From the NCBI GenBank assembly GCA_023374025.1, contig SIJG01000077.1, forward strand, positions 13,242-77,241: a DNA stretch of 64,000 nt. The letters are read 5' to 3'. The notes under the pieces were generated by a model. That model searched no databases. It was not told where the DNA came from and worked only from the letters and a program-made list of their open reading frames with translations. Source of the stretch: Heterodera schachtii (taxonomy: Eukaryota; Nematoda; Chromadorea; Rhabditida; Heteroderidae). Shown here in pieces: positions 22,802-33,587 of the stretch. Position 1 is the stretch's first letter. Every line of letters begins with the position of its first letter. Position numbers and translations under genes: made by a program.

Positions 22802-24377
22802 TCATTTGTCAACAGAAGACGCCCCTTTTGTGATGCTTTGTCCGGCTTCTTCTTCTGCCGGTGGCGGAGACAATGGCCTTAATTAAGTGCAAAATTCAAA
22901 TTTGGATATGTGCAAAATCAAATGCCGCTAATAGTAGAGCTGGTCGTCCCCCACCCCCTTTTTTGAAGAAATTTTTTATTTTGTTTTCAAAAGTCATGAA
23001 AAAAATGTTTTAAGGGGTTTTCGGTGTCGCTGATCACGAATCTGGCACCCATTTTGACCAGCTCCGAACACCGGACCCGAATTCAAACAAAAAGTCGAAA
23101 ATTCAAAATTTTTGGTTTTCAGATTATTGGTCAACCATTGTTTAAATACACGGAAACGAACTGAAAGCCATCAGTGCTTCAATGAAAAATTTGAATTTTC
23201 GACTTTTTGTTCGAATTCGGGTCCGGTGTTCGGAGCTGCTCAAAATGGATGCCAGATTCATGATCAGAGACACCGAAAACCCTTGGAAACATGTTTTCAT
23301 GACTTTTATTAACAAAAACAAAATTTTTTTTGGGGGGAGACCAACCCAACTATTACTAGGGCGGGGAATTATATGGACATAAATCGCTAAATATGGAAAA
23401 ATATGGATATAGAAATCCATCCTAGCAGCTTCAAACCAAGTTAAAAACACGTTATTTTTCGTGGGTTTCAGACCTCTCACAGTCCAGAGAAAAAAATATG
23501 GATTTCCATGTAAATTCCACGCCTAATTATTACACAAATGCCTTTTTTTAATTGCTCACCCAATGCAATTATTGGCACTAAAAAGACGAATGAACACATT
23601 GTTGCAATTGTTGTCCCAATTTCCGTCTTTCCAATGGACCGCCGCAGTCTCCCCAATTTTGCATCGTTTCATTATCCAACAGTTATACGCAAATTCATTT
23701 TCCTTTGCTTTGGCCAATGTCAGCTTTTCCTTTGTCGATTCGTTCACCAATTCAAACGGCACAATTGGCATTGACTGCACACGAACAAAAAAATGAATTT
23801 GGTAACTGACGGAAGAAATGGCATTGGCACGGAGAAAATGCTAAACAATTTGGAAAACAAAAATCAGTGATTTGCCAAAAATGTGTGGCCACACCTCCTT
23901 GAAATTGTTGATCCAATCAATGTCCGCTGCTTGTTCGTTGTAATTATCGCAACGCAATCGCTTGGGCTGTCCATCTTTTCTCGGAATGTGATACAGCGAA
24001 TGTTTGCCGAAAAAAGGGCCATAATTCACGAACAAAAATGTCCCAAATCAGCTGGCCATCCGTGGTGCGTGGTGAAGAACTCCAAAACAACACTAAATCG
24101 GTGCCTCTTTTGTCAAAAATTTGTTGATTTGCACGAAGAAAAGCGATGACTGAGTGATCGATGTAGTCAATTCGTTTTTGCCATCAAAATGTTTGTCCAC
24201 CAACGCATTGAAACGTGGCGAAAGCAATGCCATTTTGAGGCCAAGTTGGGCATGGTCAAACGATGGGAAAATGTCCATCCAAACGTCGTTGCAAATCCAA
24301 CTGAAATTTTGGAAAACTTTTAGTTAAATAAATGACGAATTTGTTTGACTTTTCTAAATTAATTACCGTCGGTTCAT
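22802..24377 (-). pseudogene. F-box-like family copy D, internally deleted
   Basis: Exon 1 is 24367-24377 and exon 2 begins at 24300 (MDIFPSFDHAQLGLKMALL). Near 24163 the sequence jumps from the KNELT codons of exon 2 directly to the start of exon 3, so intron 2 is lost. A second deletion in exon 3 near 23990 joins FSANIR to a point in the SPRKDGQPKRL block. Exon 4 (23560 upward) and exon 5 (22802-22877) remain family-like. Intron 4 (22878-23559) is enlarged by a 'GGTA'-type palindrome and a smaller 'tagggcggggaatt' element. Confidence 0.85.
22930..23526. mobile_element. Nested palindromes in intron 4 of copy D
   Basis: 'gtcatgaaaaaaatgttt...gtcgctgatcacgaat' (22995-23040) is mirrored at 23250-23310, giving the 'GGTA'-family palindrome. 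At 23357-23526 a second dyad runs from 'tagggcggggaattatatgga' to its inverse 'tccatgtaaattccacgcct'. I could not fix exact ends for the outer one. Confidence 0.6.
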
Positions 24378-24500
24378 TTTTGACAGTAATTAGAGCACAA
24401 TTAGGCCGAGTTCCGAATGATGGCTCACAAATAGCAGAAGAAAATTAATTGCGTTGGAAACTTTATTTTTATATAATGAGAAACAAAGTTGGGTACTTAT

Positions 24501-25511
24501 CAGGGGTGTGACTTGTCTCAGAAAAGACGAGAGCGAGAGTTTGGCGAGAGGCGAGAGTCCCCAAAAAGACGAGAGCGAGAGTTTGGCGAGAGGCGAGAGT
24601 CCCCAAAAACACGAGAGTTGGCGAGAGGCGAGAGGACGAGAGGCGAGAGTTTTTCAATTTTTTTCTGTAGCCTTATTTTTAATTTAAAAAACTTTAAAAT
24701 CGTATATTAAATTAGGGTTACGGGCCCGGGTATTTGGGCAAATACCGGGTCAGGGTATTGCCGGGTCCAGAAAAGCCGGGCCAGGGCCCTAGCTTTTAAA
24801 CCGAGTCCATGTCCTGAAAAATCCAAAAAAATCTTTAAAATTTTTTCAAGAAAATAAAATAAATATTTCATGCAATATATTTATTTTACAAACAAACTTT
24901 ATTATTTGTCCATTTTTTTTTGCCTTCAAACCACCTTTTTTTGCGGTGCGTTTTTTAAAACTTCGGGGACAGTTGGGGTCGGACGGTGCCGTTAGGCGCC
25001 GCCGAAAAAATTTTGAAAATTGACTTCGGATTTGTTAACAGATTTTATTCAAAAAATGATCAAAGTTTTGGTTAAATTTGCAGTTTTTAGGCTGTTTAAA
25101 AATAGAAAAAACAATCATTTTTAAGTTGAAATATTTTTTATTAATTAAATTTCAATTGAAAGAATGTAAAGAAAATATTAAAAAATTTATGTTCCGTTGT
25201 GGAATTGAACACAAGAGAAAAATAATGAATGGCAGAAGGTTTAGCCACCAGACCACATTTGAATTGGAGCTAGCCAAAAATAGAGAAGATATTAAGGAAG
25301 AAGAGAAAGGGATTTGTGATTTTTTTTTTCGTGTAAATTTGAAAATTTTTCTGACTGCTCAAAAGTTCAATCTTCAGGGGTGCATTTTCAACTCTCGCCT
25401 CTCGTCCCAAAAAACGAGAGGCGAGAGACGAGAGGCGAGAGTACCAGAAATGGCGAGAGTTGGCGAGAGGCGAGAGGCGAGAGACGAGAGGCGAGAGTTG
25501 TCCCACCCCTG
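24501..25511. mobile_element. 1-kb hAT-like element with 'cgagaggcgagag' ends
   Basis: It begins 'caggggtgtgac' and ends 'gtcccacccctg'. The exact 8-bp duplication GTACTTAT lies at 24493-24500 and 25512-25519. Both ends are arrays of 'gagaggcgagag' in opposite orientation. The interior carries the GC motif (24980-25004). On the minus strand it has a tRNA-like box A (25247-25257, TGGTCTGGTGG) and box B (25201-25211, one mismatch). It is 1011 bp, against 1010 bp for the element at 3194. Confidence 0.9.
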
Positions 25512-25519
25512 GTACTTAT

Positions 25520-26134
25520 ACCGGTCGGGGTCGTTTTCGCGTGGGGTACGTTTTCGCGTGGTTGCATATTAGAGAATTCATTATTAGGGATGCGATTTTT
25601 AGACACAAAAATCGCGAAATTCGACCAATTCCAAACCCCTAACCCGAACATTTTTCGAGAATTAAATTTAATTTTTTTTTTTATTCTCTTAAAACATTGT
25701 TTATAGTGTTTTCGGTGTTGTTAACTTTTGACAAAAACTATTTCAAAGCCAAAAAATGGTCATTCTAAAGATACGAACATAAAAATGAAAATTTGATATT
25801 TTGAATTTTCGATTTTTTGTTCGAGTTCGGGTTAGGGATTCGGAATTGGCCGAATTGAGGCCGGATTCGTGCTCGGCGCCTCAAAACACCCCTAGAAAAG
25901 TGTTAAAAAGAATTTAAGATAAAAAAATAAAATTAAAAATTTCGGGACCAAAGATCTTCACAATTGCCCGAATTTTGTTCCTTTGTTAAATTGATGAATT
26001 TTTATAAAATTTCATTTATTTTTCCCGTTTGACGCACATTCGAACAAACTGACAAATTATTATAGAAGGTGACCAGCCGCAAGAAAGAACAAAAAAAAAA
26101 GTTATGAAAATTGTTGGAGTTCGGGTTCGGGATT
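25520..26134. other. No gene seen; dispersed inverted repeat
   Basis: 'cgttttcgcgtgggg' units lie at 25528-25560. A palindromic copy of the 'gattcggaattggccg' repeat follows (25610-25660 against 25805-25865). The 5' end of F-box copy E is replaced by this material. Confidence 0.5.
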
Positions 26135-27193
26135 CGAAAACTCAACTCGGCCTCAAATTGGCATTGCTTTCGCCACGTTTCAATGCGTTGGTGGACAAAC
26201 ATTTTGATGGCAAAAGCGAATTGACAATTTGGAGACAAATCGTAATTCAAAAGGGAAACTATCTGTAGAGATGGATGACGAATTTGTAGAATTTCCATTG
26301 CCCGACCATCCGTTGCCCAGCAAAATCCGTTTTAAATGCCTTGAGATTGTGTAATTAAAAAATCAGAGCTTTATGGCAATAAAAGCATTCCTTCCGTTTT
26401 CACAGTTACATTGATCACTTCGTCATCGCTTTTCTTCGTTTAAATCACCAAATTTTCGACAAAAGAGGCACCCACTTGCAGTTGTGGATTCCATCATCAC
26501 ATGACATGGATGAGCTGCAGCTGATTTGGGATGTTTTGGCCCGTGAAATTTGGCCCTTTTTTTCGACAAACATTCACCGTTTGGACTTTCCCCATCGTGA
26601 TGATTTGGACAGTTTTCTTCGTCTCATTTCGCCATCAATTCTCACTGATCTTGATCAATTGAATTCAATCAATATATTTGGTCGGTTTCCCGCTGCAATT
26701 GGTGCTGATTTTGATGGGCCAAATGGAACAATTTCTTCACTGATTTTGATTGCCTCATTTTGTTTCCCCCAAATTGTTTAGCATTTTCTCCGTGCCAATG
26801 CCATTTCTTCCGTCAGTTACGAAATTCTTTTTACTGTTCATGTGTCGTCAATGCCAATGGTGCCATTTGAATTGGTGAACGAATTGACAAAGGAAAAACT
26901 GACATTGGCCAAAGCAAAGGAATTGGACAACAATTGGATAATGAAACGATGCAAAATTGTTGGGGAGACTGATGAGACGGTTCAGCAGCAGAAAAAGAAA
27001 GACAAAAATTGGGACAACAATTGTAACACTGTGTTCTTTTGGCTTACTGGCACTAATTGCATTGGGTGAGCAATAAAAAATGGCATTCGATTTTGTTTAA
27101 ATATAAAATTTCGCTTAATTAAGGCCATTGTCTCCGCCACCGGAAGAAGCGGGACAAAGCATCACAAAAGGGCCGTCTTCTTCTGACAAATGA
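26135..27193 (+). pseudogene. F-box-like family copy E, 5'-truncated
   Basis: It begins inside exon 2 at the codons for QLGLKLALLSPRFNALVDKH. No exon 1 or F-box start is present. A frameshift and TAG follow after WRQIVIQKGNYL (about 26267). Exon 3 is open (26476-26781: ELQLIWDVLAREIWPFF) but its 3' part is deleted, joining directly to intron 3 sequence. Exon 4 (about 26782-27068) is open, with an insertion reading ETVQQQKKKDKNWD. Exon 5 ends in TGA at 27193. Not translatable as a family member. Confidence 0.85.
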
Positions 27194-27740
27194 GTGATGG
27201 ACAAAACAACAAAAACGATGATCAGCAGAAGAAATGATTTAATTAAAATGATCGAGCGATCATAATTCATAAATGTTAAAATGCGTTTTTATAAGAAAAA
27301 CTCAATTTCGGTAAATAAATCGGATGTATAAAAACGGCCGCGAATAAAGTTGTTTTATAAATTTTCAGGGCGGTGAATACGATTTTTACTTCCATTTCGA
27401 AAATTGTCTCCACTTTATGTTCATCTTTTCAAGTCGAATGGTACTTGTTTCAGAAGAGTTTCATGACTTAAAACAAAAAAAAATTTCCGAAAAGGGGAAC
27501 AAAGTACAATAATTCCATATTTGCCTATAATTCTGCCCAAATAAAAAATTCCATTCAATATTTGACAATAATTTGCCAAATTCAAATTGATCAATTAATT
27601 TCTAATTCAATAATTTATCAATAATTTTGCTCCATTAAAGGGATCCCTTGACAAGTGGTGAAGTAACAGCCCAACATTCATTCATTCATTTTAATACTTA
27701 TCCCTTCCCTCCCTATTCCCATTCTTACTAATTACCCCCA
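27194..27740. other. 3' flank of copy E, then promoter-side region of the ubiquitin-like gene
   Basis: 27194-27330 is the family 3' flank. About 27530-27740 is duplicated upstream of the truncated ubiquitin-like copy at 31500-31777, including 'gggatcccttgacaagtgg'. No ATGCCA dorsal-gland box is seen in the 200 bp before the ATG. Confidence 0.5.
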
Positions 27741-28693
27741 ATGAGTCATTTTGGCTTTGGCATTTCTGCTGGACTAACAGTGTTTATGCTGCTGATGATA
27801 CGGTCTTCCATTGCTGATTATGAGATTAAAATTATGATGTTCGATTATCCCAAATATAATGACCAGACCATCTTCACCGTAATGGTGAAAAGAGAGGATA
27901 CTGTGGCCGATTTGAAGAAGAAGATCAATGAAGAGCTTAAAGTTGAGATTGAACCCGAAAGACTAATGCTGAGAAGCGACATGAGCCCATATGATGCGCC
28001 ATTTGAAGACAGTAAAACAATGGAACATTATGGCATTGTAAAAGATTCAGTCCTTTATTTGACGTTTGATGAATTTGAAATTTTTGTGCATTATAATGAG
28101 CAAAATTACCCAATTTGGGTCAGAGAAAAAGACACCGTGAATATTTTGAAAATTAAGACCATCCGAGAGTTGAACCTTGACTCTAAAATCATTGGTCTGA
28201 TTTAAAACTGTCGAATCAACAATCCATTCAAGATTATGACATGCTTTGGCAACACGATCTCACAATAGGAGGAGGTTTTGGCATTAGAAAAGGCGCAATT
28301 GTTTACGTTGACCGTGACATTGTTTACGACACTTTGGATGTATTCAAAATTTGGGTACAATATGAAGGACAAAAGCATGCCGTTTTGGTAAAGGGTGTGG
28401 ACACTGTGCGAAATTTCTAGATGAAGACCCAAACTATGCGAGAGATTGGCATTTTGCGCGACCAACAAAAACTTGAATGCCGAGCAGCAGCAGCAGATGG
28501 TGTAGTACTTAAGGACAACGAAAAAACGATGAATTATTACAACATCCAAGAACATTCAACCGTTTTGCTGACACGTGCTGCTGCTGAAATGGAGCAGCAG
28601 CATGATGAGAAGCCTTCTTCATCCCGCAAGAAGGAAAAGAATTTGGGCACGGGCACGAAAATTATGGGATTTTTGCATCGCCACAGCGGCTGA
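27741..28693 (+). pseudogene. Secreted three-domain ubiquitin-like gene, broken
   Basis: The first frame (27741-28205, 154 aa) has a signal peptide of about 25 residues (LTVFMLLMI core, SSIA before the mature DYEIKIMM). A full ubiquitin-like fold pattern follows: TVMVKREDTVADLKKKI, PERLMLRS, MEHYGIVKDSVLYL. The start of a second domain is present (FEIFVHYNEQ). A shift at about 28199 moves the remainder into another frame (LSNQQSIQDYDMLW, RKGAIVYV). A third domain follows (FKIWVQYEGQKHAVLV), with an in-frame TAG at 28418. The final tail is basic (SSSRKKEKNLGTG), and the gene ends at 28693. Secreted ubiquitin-like proteins with C-terminal extensions are known effectors of cyst nematodes; the link is by architecture only. 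The 154-aa first frame could still be expressed as a short secreted product. Confidence 0.75.
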
Positions 28694-28940
28694 ACAAGAA
28701 CAGAAAAGGAAGAAAAAGAAACAGTCCAAAGATTCTTTCCCGTTGCTAATTCGAGACCATTCATTAGCTTTTCCATCAAACTTTTTTTGGGTGCTTTCGC
28801 TTTTTTGTTTCATTGGCTCTGTTCCATTCGTCGACTGTCGTCACTTCCATCACATTTAGCCTTCGTTTTTTCAATTTTCAATTGGATTTTTTTCTTTTCT
28901 GTCCTTTCCATTGCATAAACTGTAGAACATAAAAGGGAAC

Positions 28941-29014
28941 TCGCCCGGTGGGACTCGAACCCATGACCCCAGCAATCCGTGCCGTGCTCTTCTAACCGAC
29001 TGAGCTACAGGCGC
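28941..29014 (-). tRNA. Degenerate tRNA-like gene
   Basis: Class I features are readable: acceptor GCGCCTG against CGGGCGA (first pair mismatched), D stem GCTC/GAGC, and T arm ATGGG-TTCGAGT-CCCAC. Box A and box B are good. The D loop is too long and the anticodon arm too short (CGGCACGGATTGCTG gives no normal 7-nt loop with T33), so no anticodon can be assigned. Probably a tRNA pseudogene. Confidence 0.6.
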
Positions 29015-29052
29015 TCTTTTTACAGGTTCTCCCATGTCCTTTATCCCACTTT

Positions 29053-29053
29053 N
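29053..29053. other. Ambiguous base (N)
   Basis: The only N in the window. It lies between the tRNA-like gene and the capsid relic. Confidence 0.99.
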
Positions 29054-29134
29054 AACTCAGTTTCGGAATTGTATTGTCTAATTTTTTGCTCTAGCCAAAA
29101 AAAGTGTTAGGGATTTTTTCTCGTCTAAATCCGA

Positions 29135-29936
29135 ATGCAAGGCGGTTGTAAGGCGGAGTTTCTGTCGCGCCTCGACTTTGACTTGGGCAACCAAGAACTG
29201 TACCTGCTCAACAACATGGACGTCCTGTTCACCATCTACCGTTTCAAGGACGCATTCCTGGTCCACAGTCTGGGCGCCGGGGCTGCCGGCACTTCGTACG
29301 CACTCCGAGTGCACGACATCAAACTGTACGTGAAGGTCATCGAGGTGCAGCCGTCGCTCAACATCTCCATCTACAAGACACTCGAGAAACAGCCGGCCAC
29401 CTATGCTGTACGGCGCACGGAGGTCAAGTCCTACTTTCTGACCGCTGGCCGTACGGAAATGGACCACAACATATTCTCGGCTGCCATCCCGCGCCGACTC
29501 ACCATCGCCCTTGTGACGTACCGAGCCTTCAACGGCGAACGGCGCCTACGCCCACACACCGTTCAACTTCCGTCCATACGACATACGTGCAATCAGTGTG
29601 CACGCTGGGGCAACACGTATCTCGCCATCCCCCATTGCATGAACTTTGTCGGAGCCGCCTACGTACGACCGTTTGTCGACATGTACGAGGCGCTGGGCAT
29701 GGCAAACTCGGAAGAGCAGTTCCGAGGCGATGGACCTTCTTTGTCGTACCGATGACCTCGACGCTGGACGACAGCTGTGGCTTTGACTGCTCCGCTCGGG
29801 CACTACCAGTGTACGCCTTCAGTTCAACAAAGAGACACCCCAGGGCGGCGCTGAAATGATCTGTCTTGGCGAATTCGATCAACTAATCATGATTGATTAC
29901 AACCGTCATATTGTGACCGATTCTAAAATTGCCTAA
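29135..29936 (+). pseudogene. Maverick/Polinton capsid-like protein relic
   Basis: The open part (29135-29755) carries blocks I recognise from the protein usually named 'uncharacterized protein F54H12.2-like', a capsid-type protein of Maverick/Polinton elements (adintovirus-like). These blocks are LLNNMDVLFTIYRFKDAF, LYVKVIEVQPSLN, a TLEKQPATYAVRRTEVKSY block, and IPRRLTIALVTYRAFNG. The N-terminal part is missing. The C-terminal part continues in another frame with an in-frame TGA at 29784 and ends with EFDQLIMIDYNRHIVTD before TAA at 29934. Truncation, frameshift and stop mark it as dead. No polymerase, integrase or protease was found near it. GC content is clearly above the flanks, a sign of foreign origin. 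Confidence 0.8.
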
Positions 29937-30429
29937 AAGATGGAAAAATAGACTCCTTAGCATCACTTTAATTAGCATACCAATACCCTCTCCCCAAAAA
30001 ACATAAATAATCAGCAACGGAACACCACCGGTCGCTGACTATACAACGTGCCACTCAAGCGCTGATCCTCGCCCTCCACTACACCATTGTCGTGCCCATT
30101 TTTCTCTTCTGCTTCTTCACCGCCGTACGCTAGCTACGCCTTCAACAGCCTGGTTTGGATTTGGCTCACCACCCCCCATATATCATTGATGGTCCGCGCC
30201 TAGCATCTGTTGGGGTGCCGAGCGCCGGTAACAGCGACCGTGGCGGTAGCAGCAGCAATACCAGCGCAGAGCACAACGAATTCGAGCAGCTCAACGGAAT
30301 AAGAGTCGCGTCACTTTACCCTCCTCACAAATTGCCACAATTCGTTTAATTTATACGTTAAACTACAGAATCCAACCGTCGACCGAACCCCTTTCTTGAA
30401 CTGACGACCGCTCGGTTCCATACCTGGGC

Positions 30430-30770
30430 GCACGCTCCCCCCCCCCCCCCCCCGGCTTTCCCTCCCGGCGCACGCCTTGCCTCCCCCTCCCCTCCCCATG
30501 GGCCCATGCGTACGCCTCGGACGCGTACGCTCACGCCCCCAGCAAGCATATGCCCCGCACCACCAGCGCTTCGACAGGGCGCACGCCCCCCCCCCCCCCA
30601 CCACCAATTGTCGTCGCCCCCCCCACCCCGGCGCCCGCCCCCCCCCCCTAAAAGGCTCAATGTGTACGCCTCGGACGCGTACGCTCACGCCCAAGCGTAC
30701 GCCCCCACCGACGACAACGACGAATGCCGCCGCCCTCGCCCCCCCCCCCCCCGGCGCACGCCCCCAAAAG
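30430..30770. repeat. Poly-C low-complexity block with duplicated GTACGC unit
   Basis: At least five runs of 8 or more C, and two copies of 'gtacgcctcggacgcgtacgc' about 160 bp apart. Pro- and Gly-rich frames here on both strands are products of composition. Confidence 0.8.
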
Positions 30771-30830
30771 GGTACTGTAGGCTACCAAAAAAAAAGATAG
30801 GTGCCTATTGTGGAGTTGACTTCTGGGGCC

Positions 30831-30952
30831 CGAAGGGCCCCGCCAATTAGTCAACCGCCTGCGGATCACGCGCGGACTTCTTCCGTAGCCCGTAGTCTCT
30901 CCCCACCTACTGGCCGCCGTAGTCAAGTGTGCGGCGGTTTTTTAGCGCAATA
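30831..30952 (-). repeat. GC-rich inverted-repeat arm, right
   Basis: Reverse complement of 19415-19535, ending 'gcggttttttagcgcaata'. The similarity fades outward into 'agctaaattcaag' against 'cttgaatatcgag' on the left side. Confidence 0.85.
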
Positions 30953-31777
30953 AGCTAAATTCAAGATTTTATATTTGACGTTCTTTTTAAATTTTAAATT
31001 TTGTTCGAATTTGAGTCCCGACTGGGTTTGGCACTCCAATGCTGGCACTTTTTCAGCCTGAAAAAGGGCAAGCGCGCCTATAATTATATTTTTCCAACCC
31101 ATTTCTAACCTTTTTACATCGATTCTGACCGTTTTTGAACAATTTTGAGTTTGGGCCCTATGACCGATATTTTCCCAAAATTTTAAAACTCGGAAGTGAA
31201 ACGAAAATTTTTTTACGGACGAAAACGAAACACGAAAACGAAAATCAAAAAGTGACGAAAAAGGGGACGACACAAAAACGACACGAAACTTCGCACGCCC
31301 CTGTTCCTAATCCCCTCCATCTCCACTCCCTTTGGAGAGGACCAACAGCAGCAGAGAGGGAGAGCGAAAGTGATCGGGATTTGTGAGGAGTGTGCTGGAA
31401 CAACAGAGGGAAGCGAGAAAACTCCCGACCAAATCGGGAGAGAGTTTTTGCTACATAATTTCTAATTCACTATTTTAACAATAATTTTGCCAAATCAAAA
31501 GTGGTCAATTAATTTATAATTCCATATTTGCCTATAATTCTGCCCAAATAAAAAATTCCATTCAATATTTGACAATAATTTTGCAAAATCCAAGTGATCA
31601 ATTTGTTTCTAATTCAATAATTTACCAATACTGCCAAATTCAAAGTGATCAATTTGTTTCTAATTCAATAATTTACCAATAATTTGCTCCATTAAAGGGA
31701 TCCCTTGACAAGTGGTGAAGCAACAGCCCAACATTCATTCATTCCCTCCCTATTCCCATTCTTACTAATTACCCACA

Positions 31778-31915
31778 ATGAATCATTTTGGCTTTGGAAT
31801 TTCTGCTGGACTAACAGTGTTTATGCTGCTGATGATACGGTCTTCCATTGCTGATTATGTGTTAAATTATGATGTTCGATCCCATATATAATGGCCAGAC
31901 CATCTTTTCGCAGCA
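31778..31915 (+). pseudogene. Truncated 5' copy of the secreted ubiquitin-like gene
   Basis: It repeats the ATG and signal-peptide region of 27741 almost base for base (ATGAATCATTTTGGCTTTGG, then the same TVFMLLMI codons). It then loses frame after ADY and ends near 31915, where LINE-type sequence follows. The promoter-side region is duplicated with it. Confidence 0.85.
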
Positions 31916-31984
31916 TTTTTTATATCGAAATATGTTCCATTAACAGTATCAAATTTTAAACATAATTTTTCAGACCATATTAAA

Positions 31985-32880
31985 ACATTATGATTTATCG
32001 TCGACAACTTTGGAAAGACCTTAAAAAAGATAAAATTAGAGAAAAATTTAAAGAAACATCTAAAAAACTTGAATATAAAATAAAGAAATATCTTACAAAT
32101 CGTAAAAATAAATTTTTAAGTGGTTTAGACCCTAAACAACGATTTCGATATTTTCGTTAGAGTTGGCTCTGCGTTTTCTGATGAGTTCCCATGCTTAAGT
32201 GGTGTTCCGCAGGGATCAAATTTGGGTCCGCTTTTATTTTTAATTTACATATCAGATATTCTTAATTTTTGTAAAACTGAAAATGTTGAAATTAAGCTTT
32301 TTGCTGACGATCTTAAGGCCTATTCTATTCTCTCAAAAAATACTATTTATCCACTCCATTCTTTTATTAACAAATTTCGGAATTACTGAGAATTAAATGG
32401 CCTTAAAATCGCTCCTAACAAATGCTTAGTTTCACATCTTGGGCCTAAAAACCCCAATGAATATTATTTTATAAATAATATTCCAATTTTAAAAAGTGAA
32501 AAAGGTAAACCAGTTAGAGACCTTGGCATTTATTTTTCAAATGACTTAAAATGGGAAAAACATATAGAATTTATTACCAAAAAAGCAATAAGAACATCTT
32601 TTGCTTTACTCAAGTCACTTAAAACGAAAAACCTAAAAATTCCTATAAATATTTCAATGTTTATTGTCGATCCATTTTGGAATTTGGTTCCCCGGTTTTT
32701 AATCCATATATGAATATGAAAAAAGACATCGATGCTCTTGAAAATGTCCAAAAAACATTTTTACGTATTTTTTTAGACGTAATAATAATAAGGATGATAT
32801 ACCCGGGTATAACGAACTTCTTCAACTTTTAAACAAGAATCCCTTTTAAAAAACGCAGAACAAAAATCGATTTAAAATTT
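31985..32880 (+). mobile_element. LINE reverse-transcriptase relic
   Basis: Translated pieces in shifting frames show WKDLKKDKIREKFKETSKKL, then the RT palm motifs SGVPQGSNLGPLLFLIYISD and KLFADDLKAYS, then the thumb region VRDLGIYFSNDLKWEKHIEF and ILEFGSPVFNPYM. This order is that of a jockey/CR1-type non-LTR retrotransposon ORF2. There is an internal deletion before the palm and several stops, so it is inactive. It truncates the second ubiquitin-like copy. Confidence 0.88.
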
Positions 32881-33587
32881 TTTCCATGATATAATTTTGG
32901 GAAAGATTCATATTTTTTTTATTCGTACCTCTCGCCTCTATAGGTGTTTGCCTAAAAATATCTGATTAATTAAGTAATTGTTGATTATTTTCGTTTGTAA
33001 CTTTCACGAAATGTTAAAGTTTTGTTTTCTCATATTATTACATATTCATTAAAATTTTGTTTTCTCGTATTATTACATTATTCAGACTTTCTGCTTTCGA
33101 ATGATACCAAAAATTTAGGGTTTGTTCGAATATGAACAAAGTTTTTGTATAAAAAGCAGGTATTGTCAATTGATGGGACTCATAAAGTGCAATAGAGCCG
33201 AAATAACATTTGGAAAACAAAAATTTTGAAAAAAAAAAATCAAATACTTGAGTCCAATCGAATTTTTTATGAGTCCAATCAGAGTTTATTAATTTGTAAA
33301 CTCAATAAATTTTTAAATTTTGATATAAAAGTGATTTTGTATGAAAATATTTATTTATTTTTTCGGGCGGAACACCAATTTCGAAGGATTACCAACAAAA
33401 AAAAAAATACAAAAATTTCATCAATTCCTCCCTTTTCATGACTATAAAAATGTTTGTTTTTTTCGATTTGCCTCGCATTTGAAAATAATAAAAGTTTCTA
33501 ACGCAATAATTCTGCAAATTATTTCTTCCCTTTGTGACGACAACATCATTCAGAAGTTCGGCAGCAAATTGTGCTAATTGCCAAAAA
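32881..33587. other. No gene seen
   Basis: AT-rich. From about 33320 it is part of the inverted duplication shared with the 43.0-43.3 kb region (upstream side of copies F and G). Confidence 0.5.

Larger units (their letters stand above)
29937..31777. other. No intact gene; C-tract repeats and duplicated flank
   Basis: A hydrophobic frame fragment lies at about 30040-30127 (ALILALHYTIVVPIFLFCFF, then a stop); it could be a relic of a membrane protein but I cannot assign it. Poly-C tracts alternate with a duplicated 'tacgcctcggacgcgtacgc' unit at 30507 and 30665. The right GC-rich arm is at 30831-30952. From about 31500 the sequence duplicates the upstream region of the ubiquitin-like gene. 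Confidence 0.5.

Noticed and set aside
25078..25572. 164-residue frame
   Set aside because: It runs across the interior and right terminal array of the 24501-25511 element; the Arg/Glu-rich end is the 'gagaggcgag' repeat.
27541..27740. Search for an ATGCCA dorsal-gland promoter box upstream of the secreted ubiquitin-like gene
   Set aside because: None found in either orientation within 200 bp, so no gland expression is claimed.
28575..28859. 94-residue frame overlapping the end of the ubiquitin-like gene
   Set aside because: It overlaps the gene's basic tail in another frame and continues into AT-rich 3' DNA without any domain.
29078..29467. 129-residue minus-strand frame over the capsid relic
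   Set aside because: Antisense shadow; the plus strand shows family motifs.
30040..30127. Hydrophobic fragment ALILALHYTIVV... as a receptor gene
   Set aside because: Too short, stops on both sides and has no assignable family.
30311..30694. Gly/Arg-rich frames on both strands
   Set aside because: They follow poly-C tracts and a duplicated GTACGC unit and have no domain.
19415..30952. Calling the whole interval an intact Maverick
   Set aside because: Only a broken capsid-like gene was found. No polymerase, integrase or protease is visible and no target duplication is clear, so it is reported only as a hypothesis.
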